The notes beneath the pieces are model-generated. The model had not been told where the DNA came from. It saw nothing but the letters and a program-made list of their open reading frames with translations, and did not search any database. The position numbers were made by a program, and so were the translations under genes. From assembly GCF_002251755.1 (NCBI RefSeq), contig NZ_NOXT01000090.1, forward strand, positions 1 through 43,927: a stretch of DNA of 43,927 nt, given 5' to 3'. The DNA is from Sandarakinorhabdus cyanobacteriorum (GTDB lineage: Bacteria > Pseudomonadota > Alphaproteobacteria > Sphingomonadales > Sphingomonadaceae). Shown one piece after another: positions 18,794 to 27,916 of this stretch (position 1 is its first letter; every line of letters begins with the position of its first letter).

Positions 18794-19140
18794 TGACCAC
18801 ACCCACCCCCATCGACCGCCTGATCCGCGTGCGCCGCATCCGCGAACGGCTGGCGCTGGCCGATCTGGCCCGCGCCCAGGGCCAGGCTGCCGCCGATGCC
18901 GCGCTGTTGGGCCGGGTGCGCGCGCTGGTGGGCGGGCAGGGCGAAGGCACGGCCAACGCCGGCGCCCGCGCCGCCCGGGCCCGCATCGATGGCCAGTTGC
19001 AGGCCATCGCGGCCGACATCGCCGATCGCCAGACCCGCGCGCTGGCCCGGCGGGACGAGGCCAGCCGCCAACTCGCCGCCGCCCGCGCCGCCGTGGACGC
19101 CGCCCTGGCCCGCCGCGCCGAGCAGGAGAGCGGGCAATGA
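18793..19140 (+). CDS. fliJ: Flagellar export chaperone FliJ-like protein
   Basis: A 115-residue, almost wholly helical protein with long Arg/Ala/Glu heptad-like stretches (RLIRVRRIRERLALADLARA; ARRDEASRQLAAARAAVD), as in FliJ, the coiled-coil stalk inside the FliI hexamer. Little sequence identity is expected in this family, so the call depends on position between fliI and fliK and the coiled-coil character. Start overlaps the fliI stop (TGATG) and its stop overlaps the fliK start (ATGA). Confidence 0.8.
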   Translation: MTTPTPIDRLIRVRRIRERLALADLARAQGQAAADAALLGRVRALVGGQGEGTANAGARAARARIDGQLQAIAADIADRQTRALARRDEASRQLAAARAAVDAALARRAEQESGQ

Positions 19141-20792
19141 TCCCGACCGCCCTGCCAGCCCTGCCGCAACCAGCCCCGCTGCCCGGCGCAGCGCCTGCGC
19201 CCGGCCTGCCATTGCTGCAGCCCGGCGCGCTGCCGCCGGGGCCGGTCGCCGCCACACCGGCAGAGTTGCCCCCATCGCCGACAGCACCGGCCGAGGCACC
19301 ACCCTTTGCGCTGGCGCTGGCCTCCGCCCTGCCCATCGAAACGCCGCTGGCCCAACCAGCCGTCGCACTTGATGGGGAGGCCGAACCCGCCAGCCCGGAT
19401 GCCGCGTCGGCCGACCTTGCCGACCAGCCCTGGGCGACCCTGCTAGTCCCCGAACTCGCCGCCCCCACGCCAGCCGCACTGCCCGCACCGTTGGCGGCCA
19501 GCCCGCTGGCGCCATCGGCCGAACCCATGCCGGAGACGGCCCCCGCCAACACCGCTCCGGTCCGCACCGCAGCCATCCGCCCGGCCATCCGCGCGCTGAT
19601 GGTCACCTCGCTCGCCAGCCCGGCCACGCGGTCTGACGTGCCCCCCGCCCCGCCGCTGCTTGCCAGCAGCCGAGGCATGCCTGAAGCCGCCGCGCCCCTG
19701 GCCCCGCCCTTGCCGACCGCCGAGCCGCCAGCGCGTCTGCCCGCCGAAACCGCATCGGCCACCATGCCAGCCCCGCTGCGCCAGCCCAGCGGACTGGCAC
19801 TGCAGCCCACGAAGGCCGCCGCCGCGCTTGTGCCAGCAGTGCCCGTGCCAGCCACGCCGCCCGCAGTGCGCGTGCCACCGCCGGGCCAGCCACCATTGGC
19901 GTCGCCGCTGGCCGACACCGCGGTCCAGCCCAGGCCAATCGCTGCGCCCAGCCTGTCCATCCCTGGTGCCGAACCGCCGCCCGCCGTGCGCCCGGCAACA
20001 GCAGAGTCCGTTCCGGCCACGCCGGCTGCGTCCGCCGCACGCGCAACCATTGCATCCGCCCCCATGGCCGCGACATTGCCCGCCGCCGCGCTGTGGCCGT
20101 CCCCACCGCAGCCGGCGGCCAATCCGCCCGCCCGCCTCGCCCTCGCCGCGCCGCGCCCGCCGGCCGATTGGCAGCGCAGCCTGCCGGCCGCCGTCGCGGC
20201 GATGCCGGCTGCGCCCGAGCTTGCGCCCGGTCCCGAATTGCCACCGCCCGCCCCGGCCACCACCATCGCCCCGCCGCTTGCCGCCGAACTGCCCGCCGAA
20301 CCGCCGCCGCGCCGCCGCCTGGTGGAGGCAGCCGAGCCGCTGCAATCACCCGCGCCGGGTCTGATTCCGGCCAGTGGCCCGATCTTGCCACCGGATGCCC
20401 CGTTGCGGTCACCGGCGGCCGATGTGCGGTCACAGCCGACCCAGCCGGCTGCCACCAGCGCACCGGATGCGGGCACGGATTCCGCGCTGTCCATCCCGTC
20501 GACCCGGCTGGGCCAGGTCCAGGTGGAACTGGCCGGCAGCGCGGCCGATCTTGCCGTCAGCCTCGCCGCCGCGCCGCAATCAGCGCCCCTGATCGATGCC
20601 GCCGGCGGCCGCCTGCAACAGGATCTCGCCGCTGCCGGCATCACCCTGTCGTCCCTCTCCATCAACGGCCAGCGCAGCGACCTGTCGGGCGGCCAGCGCC
20701 AGAAACGCCCCCCGCCCCAGCTCGAAGCCATCGCCGCCGCCCGCCGCCCTGCCCGCGCCGCTCCCACCCCCGCAACTGACCGCTTCGCCTGA
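19137..20792 (+). CDS. fliK: Flagellar hook-length control protein FliK
   Basis: A 551-residue protein dominated by Pro/Ala-rich disordered sequence (residues 1-430), which acts as the molecular ruler, followed by a compact C-terminal Flg_hook domain (about residues 455-530: LGQVQVELAGSAADLAVSL, and LQQDLAAAGITLSSLSING). That domain contacts FlhB and switches export from hook to filament proteins. Starts at 19137, overlapping the fliJ stop. The long open frame on the opposite strand here is a GC-codon shadow. Confidence 0.85.
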   Translation: MIPTALPALPQPAPLPGAAPAPGLPLLQPGALPPGPVAATPAELPPSPTAPAEAPPFALALASALPIETPLAQPAVALDGEAEPASPDAASADLADQPWATLLVPELAAPTPAALPAPLAASPLAPSAEPMPETAPANTAPVRTAAIRPAIRALMVTSLASPATRSDVPPAPPLLASSRGMPEAAAPLAPPLPTAEPPARLPAETASATMPAPLRQPSGLALQPTKAAAALVPAVPVPATPPAVRVPPPGQPPLASPLADTAVQPRPIAAPSLSIPGAEPPPAVRPATAESVPATPAASAARATIASAPMAATLPAAALWPSPPQPAANPPARLALAAPRPPADWQRSLPAAVAAMPAAPELAPGPELPPPAPATTIAPPLAAELPAEPPPRRRLVEAAEPLQSPAPGLIPASGPILPPDAPLRSPAADVRSQPTQPAATSAPDAGTDSALSIPSTRLGQVQVELAGSAADLAVSLAAAPQSAPLIDAAGGRLQQDLAAAGITLSSLSINGQRSDLSGGQRQKRPPPQLEAIAAARRPARAAPTPATDRFA

Positions 20793-20803
20793 GGAACCAG
20801 ACC

Positions 20804-21310
20804 ATGGCCGACAAAGCCGAAAAGCCTGAAAAGCCAAAGAAAAACATCATGGGCAAGCTGTTGCCCCTGCTCGCCTTTGTTGCGGGGGCCGGGGCCGGCG
20901 GCGCCGGGGCCGGCATCGCCGTGATGAAGTTCGCCGCCCCCGCCGGCGATCATGGCAAGGCCGCCCACGCCGAAGCGCCGCCGCCGCCGGCCGGGCCATT
21001 GGAATATGTCGAGATTGAAAATGCCTTCACGAGCAACCTCGCGGATTCCGGTCGCTATCTGCAGGTCAAGCTCTCGGTCTCCACCTTCGGGGGGGCTGAG
21101 GCCGTGGCCGCCATCGGCAAGCACAAGCCGGCCATCGTCTCCGCCGTCCTTGGCGCCCTGGGCGAAGCCCGCGATGCCGATATCGAAACCGCCAAGGCCA
21201 AGGAACAACTGGCGGCGCGGCTCAAGGATGTCGTCAACAAGACACTGAAATCAAAGGGCGAACCCGGCACAGTGGAAGAGGTGTTCTTCACCTCCCTGGT
21301 GGTGCAATGA
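20804..21310 (+). CDS. fliL: Flagellar basal body-associated protein FliL
   Basis: A 168-residue single-pass membrane protein: Lys-rich cytoplasmic start (KAEKPEKPKKNIMGK), a Gly/Ala-rich helix (residues 18-40), a Pro-rich linker, and the periplasmic FliL domain (LEYVEIENAFTSNL; RYLQVKLSVSTF; VEEVFFTSLVVQ). FliL rings the stators and supports torque. Ends in an ATGA overlap with fliM. Confidence 0.93.
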   Translation: MADKAEKPEKPKKNIMGKLLPLLAFVAGAGAGGAGAGIAVMKFAAPAGDHGKAAHAEAPPPPAGPLEYVEIENAFTSNLADSGRYLQVKLSVSTFGGAEAVAAIGKHKPAIVSAVLGALGEARDADIETAKAKEQLAARLKDVVNKTLKSKGEPGTVEEVFFTSLVVQ

Positions 21311-22038
21311 GCGAGCTGCGCATCCGCACCGAAGCGCCGCCGGCCGCCGATTTCGTCGATGTCTGGCAACCGCGCAGCGCCGCCGCCCCGCCCGATGATG
21401 GCGACGACACGCCGTTCATGCCGCTGATCCTGGCGCTGGAGGAGGCGCTGGCCGGCCTGTTCGGCCTGCCCGTCGCCGTCCACCCCGGCCGCGGCCTGCC
21501 GCCGGGCGCGCCTGATGTGGCGCTGGAACTGGGCGCCTTGCTGGCCACGGTGCGGCTCGGTGGCGACCCCGCCCGGCCGATCGCTTGCATCACCGGCGTC
21601 ACCACCGCCCGCCATGCCCGGCAATTGGGCGAACAATTGCAGCCACTTGTGCTCAAGATGTGGCCCGCGGAAAGCCTGAGGCCGGCGCTGGTCATCGATG
21701 TGATCGTGACGCTTGGGGCCAGCAGCAGCGTGGTGGGCGTTGTGCGCCTGCCGGCCCCCGAAGCACCGCGCCCGGCCGAACCCAGCCGGCCCCTGGGCAC
21801 TGCAGCCTTGGCGCTGCCACTGCGCCTGCCGGTGCGTTTGGCCAGCGAAATGCTGCCGCTGTCGCGCCTGCTGCCGCTGCAGCCCGGCCTCGTCATCCCC
21901 ATCCACAGCTGCCCCGAAATGCCGGTGATGCTGGGCGATCATCAGGTGGCGCTGGCCAGCCTGGTGCCGCTGCCCGACGGCCGCCAGCAGGCCAGCCTGA
22001 TCGCCATCGACATCAAACCCCAGGGAGAATGCGCATGA
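21307..22038 (+). CDS. fliM: Short FliM-like motor switch protein
   Basis: A 243-residue protein in the fliM position. The C-terminal ~70 residues form a SpoA/FliN-like domain (LPLRLPVRLASEMLPLSRLL; PVMLGDHQVALASLV), which binds FliN in the C ring. The middle domain is only ~120 residues against ~190 in typical FliM, and the N-terminal CheY-binding motif (LSQDEIDALL in E. coli) is absent. Normal FliM is ~330 residues. It may therefore support rotor assembly without CheY-P switching. No frameshift is seen here; overlaps on both sides argue for the stated ends. Confidence 0.75.
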   Translation: MSELRIRTEAPPAADFVDVWQPRSAAAPPDDGDDTPFMPLILALEEALAGLFGLPVAVHPGRGLPPGAPDVALELGALLATVRLGGDPARPIACITGVTTARHARQLGEQLQPLVLKMWPAESLRPALVIDVIVTLGASSSVVGVVRLPAPEAPRPAEPSRPLGTAALALPLRLPVRLASEMLPLSRLLPLQPGLVIPIHSCPEMPVMLGDHQVALASLVPLPDGRQQASLIAIDIKPQGECA

Positions 22039-22334
22039 CCATCGAACAGGGCCCGCTGCAGGGCCAGCCCACCATGCCGCCCGGCGATGTCGCGGGCCTA
22101 GGCATGTTTGGTGCCATCAGCGTGCGCCTCGCCGTCGAAGTCGGCGGCATCCGCCTGAAATTGGCCGATGTTCTGGCGATGGCACCGGGGCAGGTGCATG
22201 TGCTCGACCGGCGGGTCGATCAACCGGTGGACGTGCTGATTTCCGAACGCCTCGTCGCCCGCGGCGAGATTGTGGCGGTGGGCGACAAATTTGGCGTGCG
22301 GCTGACCGAAGTGCTGCCGGGCAGCGCGCAATGA
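22035..22334 (+). CDS. fliN: Flagellar motor switch protein FliN
   Basis: A 99-residue protein containing a single SpoA domain (SVRLAVEVGGIRLKLADVLAM; VDVLISERLVARGEIVAVGD; FGVRLTEVL), the base of the C ring and docking site for FliH. Start overlaps the fliM stop (ATGA) and stop overlaps fliO. Confidence 0.93.
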   Translation: MTIEQGPLQGQPTMPPGDVAGLGMFGAISVRLAVEVGGIRLKLADVLAMAPGQVHVLDRRVDQPVDVLISERLVARGEIVAVGDKFGVRLTEVLPGSAQ

Positions 22335-22540
22335 CCGCGCTGGCCAGCCTGGTCACCGCGCTGCGCGACCGGTCATCGGCGCTGGCGCTGCGGCTGCCGG
22401 CGCGTCATGCCCAGGTGGTGCAGGCGCTGCCGCTCGGCCCCGGCGCACGGCTGCTGGTGGTGGAATTTGCCGGCCGGCGCCTGCTCGTCGGCCAATCGCG
22501 CGCTGGCCTTGCCACGCTGGCGGAAAGCCCGGCCGAATGA
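22331..22540 (+). CDS. fliO: FliO-like flagellar biosynthesis protein, lacking a membrane helix
   Basis: A 69-residue protein. Its second half (VVQALPLGPGARLLVVEFAG, RRLLVGQSRAGLATLAE) matches the cytoplasmic FliO domain. The N-terminal membrane segment usual for FliO is missing: residues 1-25 are amphipathic and charged (RDR, R, R). FliO assists assembly of FliP into the export gate. Call based on this motif plus position between fliN and fliP. Confidence 0.75.
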   Translation: MTALASLVTALRDRSSALALRLPARHAQVVQALPLGPGARLLVVEFAGRRLLVGQSRAGLATLAESPAE

Positions 22541-23193
22541 ACGAAATCATCAACTTGCCGCCGCTGTCCACCACGCTGCAGATCCTGCTGCTGATGACAG
22601 CGCTGACGCTGCTGCCGGCGGCGCTGTTGATGATGACGGCCTTCACCCGCATCGCCATCGTGCTGGCAATCCTGCGGCAGGCGCTGGGCCTGGGGCAAAG
22701 CCCGCCCAACCAGCTGCTGGTCGGAACCGCGCTGCTGCTCACCCTGTTCGTCATGAAGCCGCAGTTTGACCGCATCCACGACGGCGCCTGGACTCCGATG
22801 CTGGCGGGCAAACTGCCGGCCGAACAGGCGCTTGCCCGCACCGGCGCGGAACTCAAGACCTTCATGCTCGGCCAGACCCGGTCGCGCGATCTCACCCGTT
22901 TTGCCGAGATTGCTGGCGGCGGCCCCTATGCGCGGCCGGCCGATGTGCCACTGGTGGTGGTGATGCCGGCATTCGTCGCCAGTGAGCTGAAGACGGCGCT
23001 GGAAATCGGCCTCGTCATCTATCTGCCCTTTCTGATCATCGATCTGATCGTCGCCTCCGTGCTGATGGCAATGGGCATGATGATGGTCTCGCCGGCCACC
23101 GTGTCCCTGCCGCTGAAGATCGCGCTGTTCGTGGTGGTTGATGGCTGGACGCTGGTGCTCGGCGCGCTGGCCAAGAGTTTTGGGTCCGCCTGA
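22537..23193 (+). CDS. fliP: Flagellar export gate protein FliP
   Basis: A 218-residue membrane protein of the FliP-FliQ-FliR export gate. Conserved stretches are PAALLMMTAFTRIAIVLAIL, SPPNQLLVGTALLLTLFVM, FVASELKTALEIG and FLIIDLIVASVLMAMGMMM. It starts directly before the first conserved segment and so lacks the ~30-residue cleavable signal present in E. coli FliP. Overlaps fliO by an ATGA. Confidence 0.95.
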   Translation: MNEIINLPPLSTTLQILLLMTALTLLPAALLMMTAFTRIAIVLAILRQALGLGQSPPNQLLVGTALLLTLFVMKPQFDRIHDGAWTPMLAGKLPAEQALARTGAELKTFMLGQTRSRDLTRFAEIAGGGPYARPADVPLVVVMPAFVASELKTALEIGLVIYLPFLIIDLIVASVLMAMGMMMVSPATVSLPLKIALFVVVDGWTLVLGALAKSFGSA

Positions 23194-23474
23194 TGGCCCC
23201 GGCGCCCGATGATGTGATGCTGGCCGATCTGGCGCGCGAGGCCGTGCTGCTGTTTGCCGGCACCGCCACGCTGTTCCTGGCGCCGCTGCTGGTGGTCGCC
23301 ATCCTCGTCGGCCTCGTCCAGACCATCTTTTCGGTGCAGGAAAGCAGCATTTCCTTCCTGCCCAAGCTGGCGGCGCTGGTGCTGGTGCTGGCCATTTCGG
23401 GCGAGGCCATGCTGATGAATCTGGACGAATTTCTGGAAATGGGCCTCACCGATATGGTCGGGGCGATCCGGTGA
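23193..23474 (+). CDS. fliQ: Flagellar export gate protein FliQ
   Basis: A 93-residue protein with two membrane helices and the conserved loop VGLVQTIFSVQESSISFLPK. FliQ packs around FliP/FliR in the type III export gate. Start overlaps the fliP stop (TGATG). Confidence 0.95.
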   Translation: MAPAPDDVMLADLAREAVLLFAGTATLFLAPLLVVAILVGLVQTIFSVQESSISFLPKLAALVLVLAISGEAMLMNLDEFLEMGLTDMVGAIR

Positions 23475-24193
23475 ACCTGGCCATCCCCGATTTCGATGGG
23501 CTGGCGCTGATGACCCGGTTCATGTTGGCCGCCGTCCGGCCACTGGCCTGTGTGGCGCTGCTGCCGCCGCTGGCCGGGGCCAGCCTGCCGTGGCGGGCGC
23601 GGCTGGCGCTGGTGGCGGCGCTGGCGGCCTTTGCGGCCTTCCGCCCCGGCGCGCCCGTGCTCGGCCCAATCGATGTTCCGGCCGAACTAATGGCCGGCTT
23701 GGTCGCTGGCCTCGGGTTGGCGCTGGCCTTTGCCGCCGCCGCGCTGGCCGGCGAGCTGCTGGCCCAGATGATCGGCCTGGGCTTTGCCACGCTGGGCCCG
23801 ATGGGCGGCAATGGCTGCGCGGTGCCGGCGCTGTTCACCACCCTGGCCTGGGTGATGCTGCTGGTGGGCGATCTCCACCTTGATCTGTTCGCCCTGCTGG
23901 CCAGCGGTGCCAGCCTCTATCCGCCCGGCGGCATGGGGCTGGCCGGTATCGCGGCGCTGGGCAGCCTGATGTTCCTGTGGGGCCTCAAACTGGCGCTGCC
24001 GCTGATGGCGGTGCTACTGCTCGCGCAAGCGGTGGTGGCCATCGCCAGCCGGGCCGCGCCGCAGATGTCGGCCATGGCGGTTGGCCCGGCGGCGCTGCTG
24101 CTGGCCTTTGTCACGCTGTTGCCGCTGGTGTTTGGCCATATCGCCGCCCGTCTGGCCGGAGCGCTGGCCACCGGCCTAGGGCTGCTCGGCTGA
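23471..24193 (+). CDS. fliR: Flagellar export gate protein FliR
   Basis: A 240-residue, highly hydrophobic protein with five to six helices, starting at a GTG that overlaps the fliQ stop (GTGA). The FliR pattern includes RPLACVALLPPLAGASLPWR, a GELLAQMIGLGFATLGPMGG-like segment and LGSLMFLWGLKLALPLM. Completes the fliPQR gate; the stop overlaps flhB. Confidence 0.93.
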   Translation: MNLAIPDFDGLALMTRFMLAAVRPLACVALLPPLAGASLPWRARLALVAALAAFAAFRPGAPVLGPIDVPAELMAGLVAGLGLALAFAAAALAGELLAQMIGLGFATLGPMGGNGCAVPALFTTLAWVMLLVGDLHLDLFALLASGASLYPPGGMGLAGIAALGSLMFLWGLKLALPLMAVLLLAQAVVAIASRAAPQMSAMAVGPAALLLAFVTLLPLVFGHIAARLAGALATGLGLLG

Positions 24194-25296
24194 TGGCGGG
24201 GGACAAGACCGAAAAGCCCACACCCCGGCGCCGCGAAAAGGCGCTGGAGGATGGCAATGTGCTGGCTCCCAGGGAACTGGCCTCGGCCGGCAGCCTGGCG
24301 CTGGCGGCGGGCTTTCTGGCGCTGGCCGGGCCGGCGCTGTGGCAGGGGCTGGCCGGCTTTCTGGCCGATGCGCTGGCAAGGGCCGGCACACCCGATGCGG
24401 TGGCGCTGGTGCGCCGCGCACCGCTGCTGTGGCCGCTGCTGCTGCTCGCTGCCGTCACCGTCACCGCCTTTGGCCTGCAGCTGGCGGTCACCCGCCATGT
24501 CAGCACAAGGCTGGCCGCGCCAAAATTCAGCCGCCTGTCCCCGCTGAATGGCCTCAAGCGGCTGTTCGGCTGGCAGGGGTTGGCCGGGGCCGGATCCGCC
24601 CTGCTCAAGATCGGCGGCATGGCGGCGCTGGCCTGGGCGGTGCTGCTGCCGCTGCTGCCGGGCCTCGCCGGGCTGGAGGATCAGGGGCTGGCCGGCATCG
24701 GCGCGGCGCTGTTGCGGCTGGCCGGGGCGGCGGCGCTGTTGATGCTGGCGGTGGCAGCGCTTGATTTCGGCTTCACCTGGTGGCGGCGGGAGCAGCAGCT
24801 GATGATGACCCGCGAGGAGGTGAAGCGCGAATCCCGCGAGAATGACGGTGCCCCAGAACTGAAGGCGGCACTGCGCCGGGCCCAGATGCAGGCGGCACAG
24901 GGCCGCATGAAGAAGGGGCTGGCGCAAGCCTCGGTCGTGGTGGTCAACCCCACCCATTTTGCCGTCGCCCTGCGATACCGGCCGGAAACGGATTCGGCGC
25001 CGGTGGTGGTGGAAAAGGGCCGGCTCGACATGGCCGTGGCGCTCATCGCGGCGGCGCGGGATCTGGGTGTGCCGGTGATCCGCACGCCGCGGCTGGCCCG
25101 CGCCCTGTTCTGGTCGGCCCGGCGCGGCGCGCAGGTGCAGCCCGAACTGTTTCAGGCTGTGGCCACCATCCTCGCCTTCGTCATGCGCTTTTATGATCCA
25201 GAAGCCGAAGCGGTGCCCGATGTGTTCGTGCCGGCCGCGCTGGATTTTGACGAGGCCGGGCAACCGCGCAAGCCGGGCAGCCCGGCGCCGTTATAG
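24193..25296 (+). CDS. flhB: Flagellar export switch protein FlhB
   Basis: A 367-residue protein with the signature N-terminus (DKTEKPTPRRREKALEDG), four membrane helices and a cytoplasmic domain containing the self-cleavage motif NPTH (residues 252-255). Cleavage there switches export specificity together with FliK. The segment KRESRENDGAPELKA upstream of it is the conserved linker. Start overlaps the fliR stop (TGATG). Confidence 0.96.
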   Translation: MAGDKTEKPTPRRREKALEDGNVLAPRELASAGSLALAAGFLALAGPALWQGLAGFLADALARAGTPDAVALVRRAPLLWPLLLLAAVTVTAFGLQLAVTRHVSTRLAAPKFSRLSPLNGLKRLFGWQGLAGAGSALLKIGGMAALAWAVLLPLLPGLAGLEDQGLAGIGAALLRLAGAAALLMLAVAALDFGFTWWRREQQLMMTREEVKRESRENDGAPELKAALRRAQMQAAQGRMKKGLAQASVVVVNPTHFAVALRYRPETDSAPVVVEKGRLDMAVALIAAARDLGVPVIRTPRLARALFWSARRGAQVQPELFQAVATILAFVMRFYDPEAEAVPDVFVPAALDFDEAGQPRKPGSPAPL

Positions 25297-25304
25297 GGTG
25301 ACGC

Positions 25305-26714
25305 ATGGCCAGCAACCCCCTCATCAGCTTTGGCGCCGGCTCCGGGCTCGACAGCCGGGCGATTGTCGACAGCCTGGTGAGCGCCGAGCGGACCAACCGC
25401 ACCCGGCCGGTGACGCGGCGGGTGGAGGCGCTGACGGCGCGCATCTCGGCGCTGGGTCAGCTGCAATCGGCGCTGACCGGCATTGCCACCTCGCTCGACA
25501 CCAGGGTGCGCATCGGCGAGCTGGGTCTGCAGCTGGCCAGCAGCGATAGCGCCGTGGCGGTGGAGCGGCTGGGCAGCGGGCCGCCATCGCCGTTGGTGAA
25601 CGGGCTCAATATCACCCGCTTGGCCGCCGGGCAGCGGCTGAACAGCGCCGCCTTCACCAGCGCCAATGATCCCGTGGGGCTGGGCACACTCACCTTCATT
25701 GCCGGGCGGCGCACGCCCGATGGCAATGGCGGCTTCAGCTTTGCCGCCGGGGCGCGGCCATCGGTGAATGTCACCATCACCGCCCAGAACAACAGCCTGG
25801 CGGGCCTGGCGCGTGCCATCAACGACAGCGCCGCCGGGGTGACGGCCAGCATCGTCGCATCGGCCGGCAGCGCCACGCTGGTGCTGCGCGGCGCTGAAGG
25901 GGCTGAAAACGCCTTCATCATCAGCGCCGCGCCCAGTGGCGGCCCGCCCGGACTGGAGCGGTTCAACCACACGCCCGGCGCCGCGACCATGGCGCTGGGG
26001 GAGGCGGCGCGCGATGCCGAGTTGGTGATCGATGGCGTTGCCGTCACCCGCCCGGCCAACCGCATCGATGATCTGGTGCCCGGTGCCCGCCTCACCCTGC
26101 GGCGCGAGAATGCCAGTGCGGTGGTGAGCGCGTCCCGCGATGGCAATGCACTGTCAGGGGCGCTGGCCGATTTTGTCGGCACGCTGCAGGCGATGCGCCA
26201 GTTGATCGGCGATTTCCGCAAGCCGGCGCAAGGCGGAGAGGCGCCCGGCCCGCTGGCCACCGATGCCACCGCCCGCAGCATCGATCAGCAACTGGTGCGG
26301 CTGGTCACCACCCCGATTGCCGAGGCGAATGGCCTGCGCCTGTCTGATCTGGGCGTCAGCGTGCTGCGCGACGGCACGATTTCGGTGGATGCCGCCCGGC
26401 TGGCCAATCTGCCGCCGACCCGGCTGGGCGATGCCGAAGCGCTGCTGCGCGAGGTGGCCGGCCCGGCCCGGGCTGACCGGCCGAACCGCCTGCAGAGCAT
26501 CGCCGCCAACGTGGGCACCGCCACCACCGGCCTCACCCGGCAGCGCGATGGCGCCAATGCCGAGCTGGCCCGCATCGACACACGGGTGGAGCAGATGCGC
26601 CAGGTGCTGACCCGCCAGTTCGCCGCGATGGACACGGCCGTTGGCCAATCCCGCGCCGCCGCCCAGCAGCTGACCCAGCTGATGGACCTGTGGACGGCCG
26701 ACGCCCGCCGTTGA
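25305..26714 (+). CDS. fliD: Flagellar hook-associated protein 2 (filament cap) FliD
   Basis: A 469-residue FliD. The N-terminus (GAGSGLDSRAIVDSLVSAER) and C-terminal coiled coil (RQRDGANAELARIDTRVEQM, then LTQLMDLWTA) are typical; the middle carries the cap domains. It caps the growing filament and promotes flagellin insertion. Eight bases separate it from flhB. No flagellin or hook gene is in the window. Confidence 0.9.
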   Translation: MASNPLISFGAGSGLDSRAIVDSLVSAERTNRTRPVTRRVEALTARISALGQLQSALTGIATSLDTRVRIGELGLQLASSDSAVAVERLGSGPPSPLVNGLNITRLAAGQRLNSAAFTSANDPVGLGTLTFIAGRRTPDGNGGFSFAAGARPSVNVTITAQNNSLAGLARAINDSAAGVTASIVASAGSATLVLRGAEGAENAFIISAAPSGGPPGLERFNHTPGAATMALGEAARDAELVIDGVAVTRPANRIDDLVPGARLTLRRENASAVVSASRDGNALSGALADFVGTLQAMRQLIGDFRKPAQGGEAPGPLATDATARSIDQQLVRLVTTPIAEANGLRLSDLGVSVLRDGTISVDAARLANLPPTRLGDAEALLREVAGPARADRPNRLQSIAANVGTATTGLTRQRDGANAELARIDTRVEQMRQVLTRQFAAMDTAVGQSRAAAQQLTQLMDLWTADARR

Positions 26715-26769
26715 TTCGTCTGTCAAGGAGCCTGTCGTTGCCGGCCTGTTTTGACACAATTGACGAATC
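26713..26769. repeat. Inverted repeats after fliD
   Basis: Outer arms GATTCGTC (26713-26720) and GACGAATC (26762-26769) enclose inner arms TGTCAA (26721-26726) and TTGACA (26751-26756). The outer arms carry GANTC sites. The inner motif recalls the CTGTCAAA/TTTGACAG palindrome at 12126-12159 on the other side of the flagellar cluster. It lies between the convergent fliD and sigma-54 activator genes; no T run is seen. Confidence 0.55.
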
Positions 26770-26852
26770 TTGCGGGGTTCAGCGTTGATTTCACGCGCAA
26801 ATCGACAGTGGCCAGCATCAACATCATGACAGGTTTCGCCGGTGTAGGACAG

Positions 26853-27833
26853 TCAGGCCGCGCGGGCGTCAATCTCCAGCCGGCGCATCTTTTCGATCAG
26901 CGTCGTGCGCTGCAGGCGCAGCAACCGGGCGGTGTGGCTGATGGTGCCGCCGGTCTGTTCCAGCGCGGCGCGGATATAGGCGCGTTCCAGATCGGCCGGC
27001 AGCGGATCGGCCAGCGTTGGCACGGCGGCCACGCCGGGGCTGCGCAACAGCCGGTCCAGCCCGTCGCGGCCGATCACCTCGCCGCCATGGTGCACGCAGG
27101 CGCGTTCGACGAAGTTGCGCAGCTCGCGCACATTGCCTGGCCAGGGCCAGGCCGACAGCGCATCCAGCGCCGCCGTGGTGAAGCGCACCGGATTGGCCTG
27201 CTGGCGCAGGAAATGCTGCACCAGCGCCGGCACATCCTCGGCATGGTCGGCCAGCGCCGGCATGGCGATGTGGATGACATCCAGCCGATAGAGAAGATCG
27301 GTGCGGAAACGGCCGGCCGCTGTCGCCGCGGCCAGATCGACGCTGGTGGCGGCGATCACCCGCACATCCAGGCTGATCGGCAGCATGCCGCCCACCCGTT
27401 CGACCTGGCGGGTTTCCAGCGCGCGCAACAGCTTTGCCTGCATGGCCAGCGGCATGTCGCCCACTTCATCAAGGAACAGGGTGCCGCCATTGGCCGCCTC
27501 GAACCGGCCGGCGCGGGCGCGGATGGCGCCGGTGAAGGCGCCCTGTTCATGGCCAAAAAGTTCGGATTCCAGCAGCTCGGCCGGCACGGCGGCACAGTTC
27601 AGCGCCACCAGGGGGCGGGGCGCGCGGCGGCTGCGCTGGTGCAGCAACTGGGCCACAACATCCTTGCCGCTGCCGGAAGGTCCGGTGATCAGCACCGAAG
27701 CATTGGCATCGGCAATCTTAAGAATTTCTTCCCGTATCAGCGAAATTGATTTGCTGTTTCCCACCAACTCGGCCAGATGCTCTGGCCGATCCTCCCGTTG
27801 GCTTGGCGAAAAACGCTTGGTCTCCCTGCGCAT
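26853..27833 (-). CDS. Sigma-54-dependent activator (FleQ/FlbD-like), no receiver domain
   Basis: About 326 residues. The AAA+ core carries Walker A (GPSGSGKD), GAFTGA ([14 protein letters not shown]), Walker B ([10 protein letters not shown]), the GNVRELRNF motif and a C-terminal Fis-type helix-turn-helix ([20 protein letters not shown]). It starts almost at the AAA+ domain, so it has no phosphorylation or ligand domain and may be active constitutively or through a partner. I chose the ATG at 27833 because a GGGGTGGG site precedes it; an ATG at 27869 is the longer alternative. It probably activates the sigma-54 promoter(s) of the flagellar genes. Confidence 0.88.
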   Translation of the reverse strand: MRRETKRFSPSQREDRPEHLAELVGNSKSISLIREEILKIADANASVLITGPSGSGKDVVAQLLHQRSRRAPRPLVALNCAAVPAELLESELFGHEQGAFTGAIRARAGRFEAANGGTLFLDEVGDMPLAMQAKLLRALETRQVERVGGMLPISLDVRVIAATSVDLAAATAAGRFRTDLLYRLDVIHIAMPALADHAEDVPALVQHFLRQQANPVRFTTAALDALSAWPWPGNVRELRNFVERACVHHGGEVIGRDGLDRLLRSPGVAAVPTLADPLPADLERAYIRAALEQTGGTISHTARLLRLQRTTLIEKMRRLEIDARAA

Positions 27834-27908
27834 AGCCCACCCCGTCAACACTTGTACAACAAACGCCATGACGCTGGCCTATTCCTCTCAGACTGCGCCA
27901 CGCGACCT

Positions 27909-27916
27909 TTAACCAT
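27909..27916 (+). promoter_or_regulatory. TTAACCAT octamer (possible CtrA half site)
   Basis: TTAACCAT is the second CtrA-associated motif described in Caulobacter. It lies in the 174-base gap between the divergent sigma-54 activator (start 27833) and the winged-helix gene (start 28008), an appropriate place for control of either. Eight bases can occur by chance. Confidence 0.35.

Noticed and set aside
18236-21208. A 990-codon open frame on the minus strand over fliI-fliL
   Set aside because: Gly/Ala/Arg-rich shadow of well-supported flagellar genes with overlapping starts and stops.
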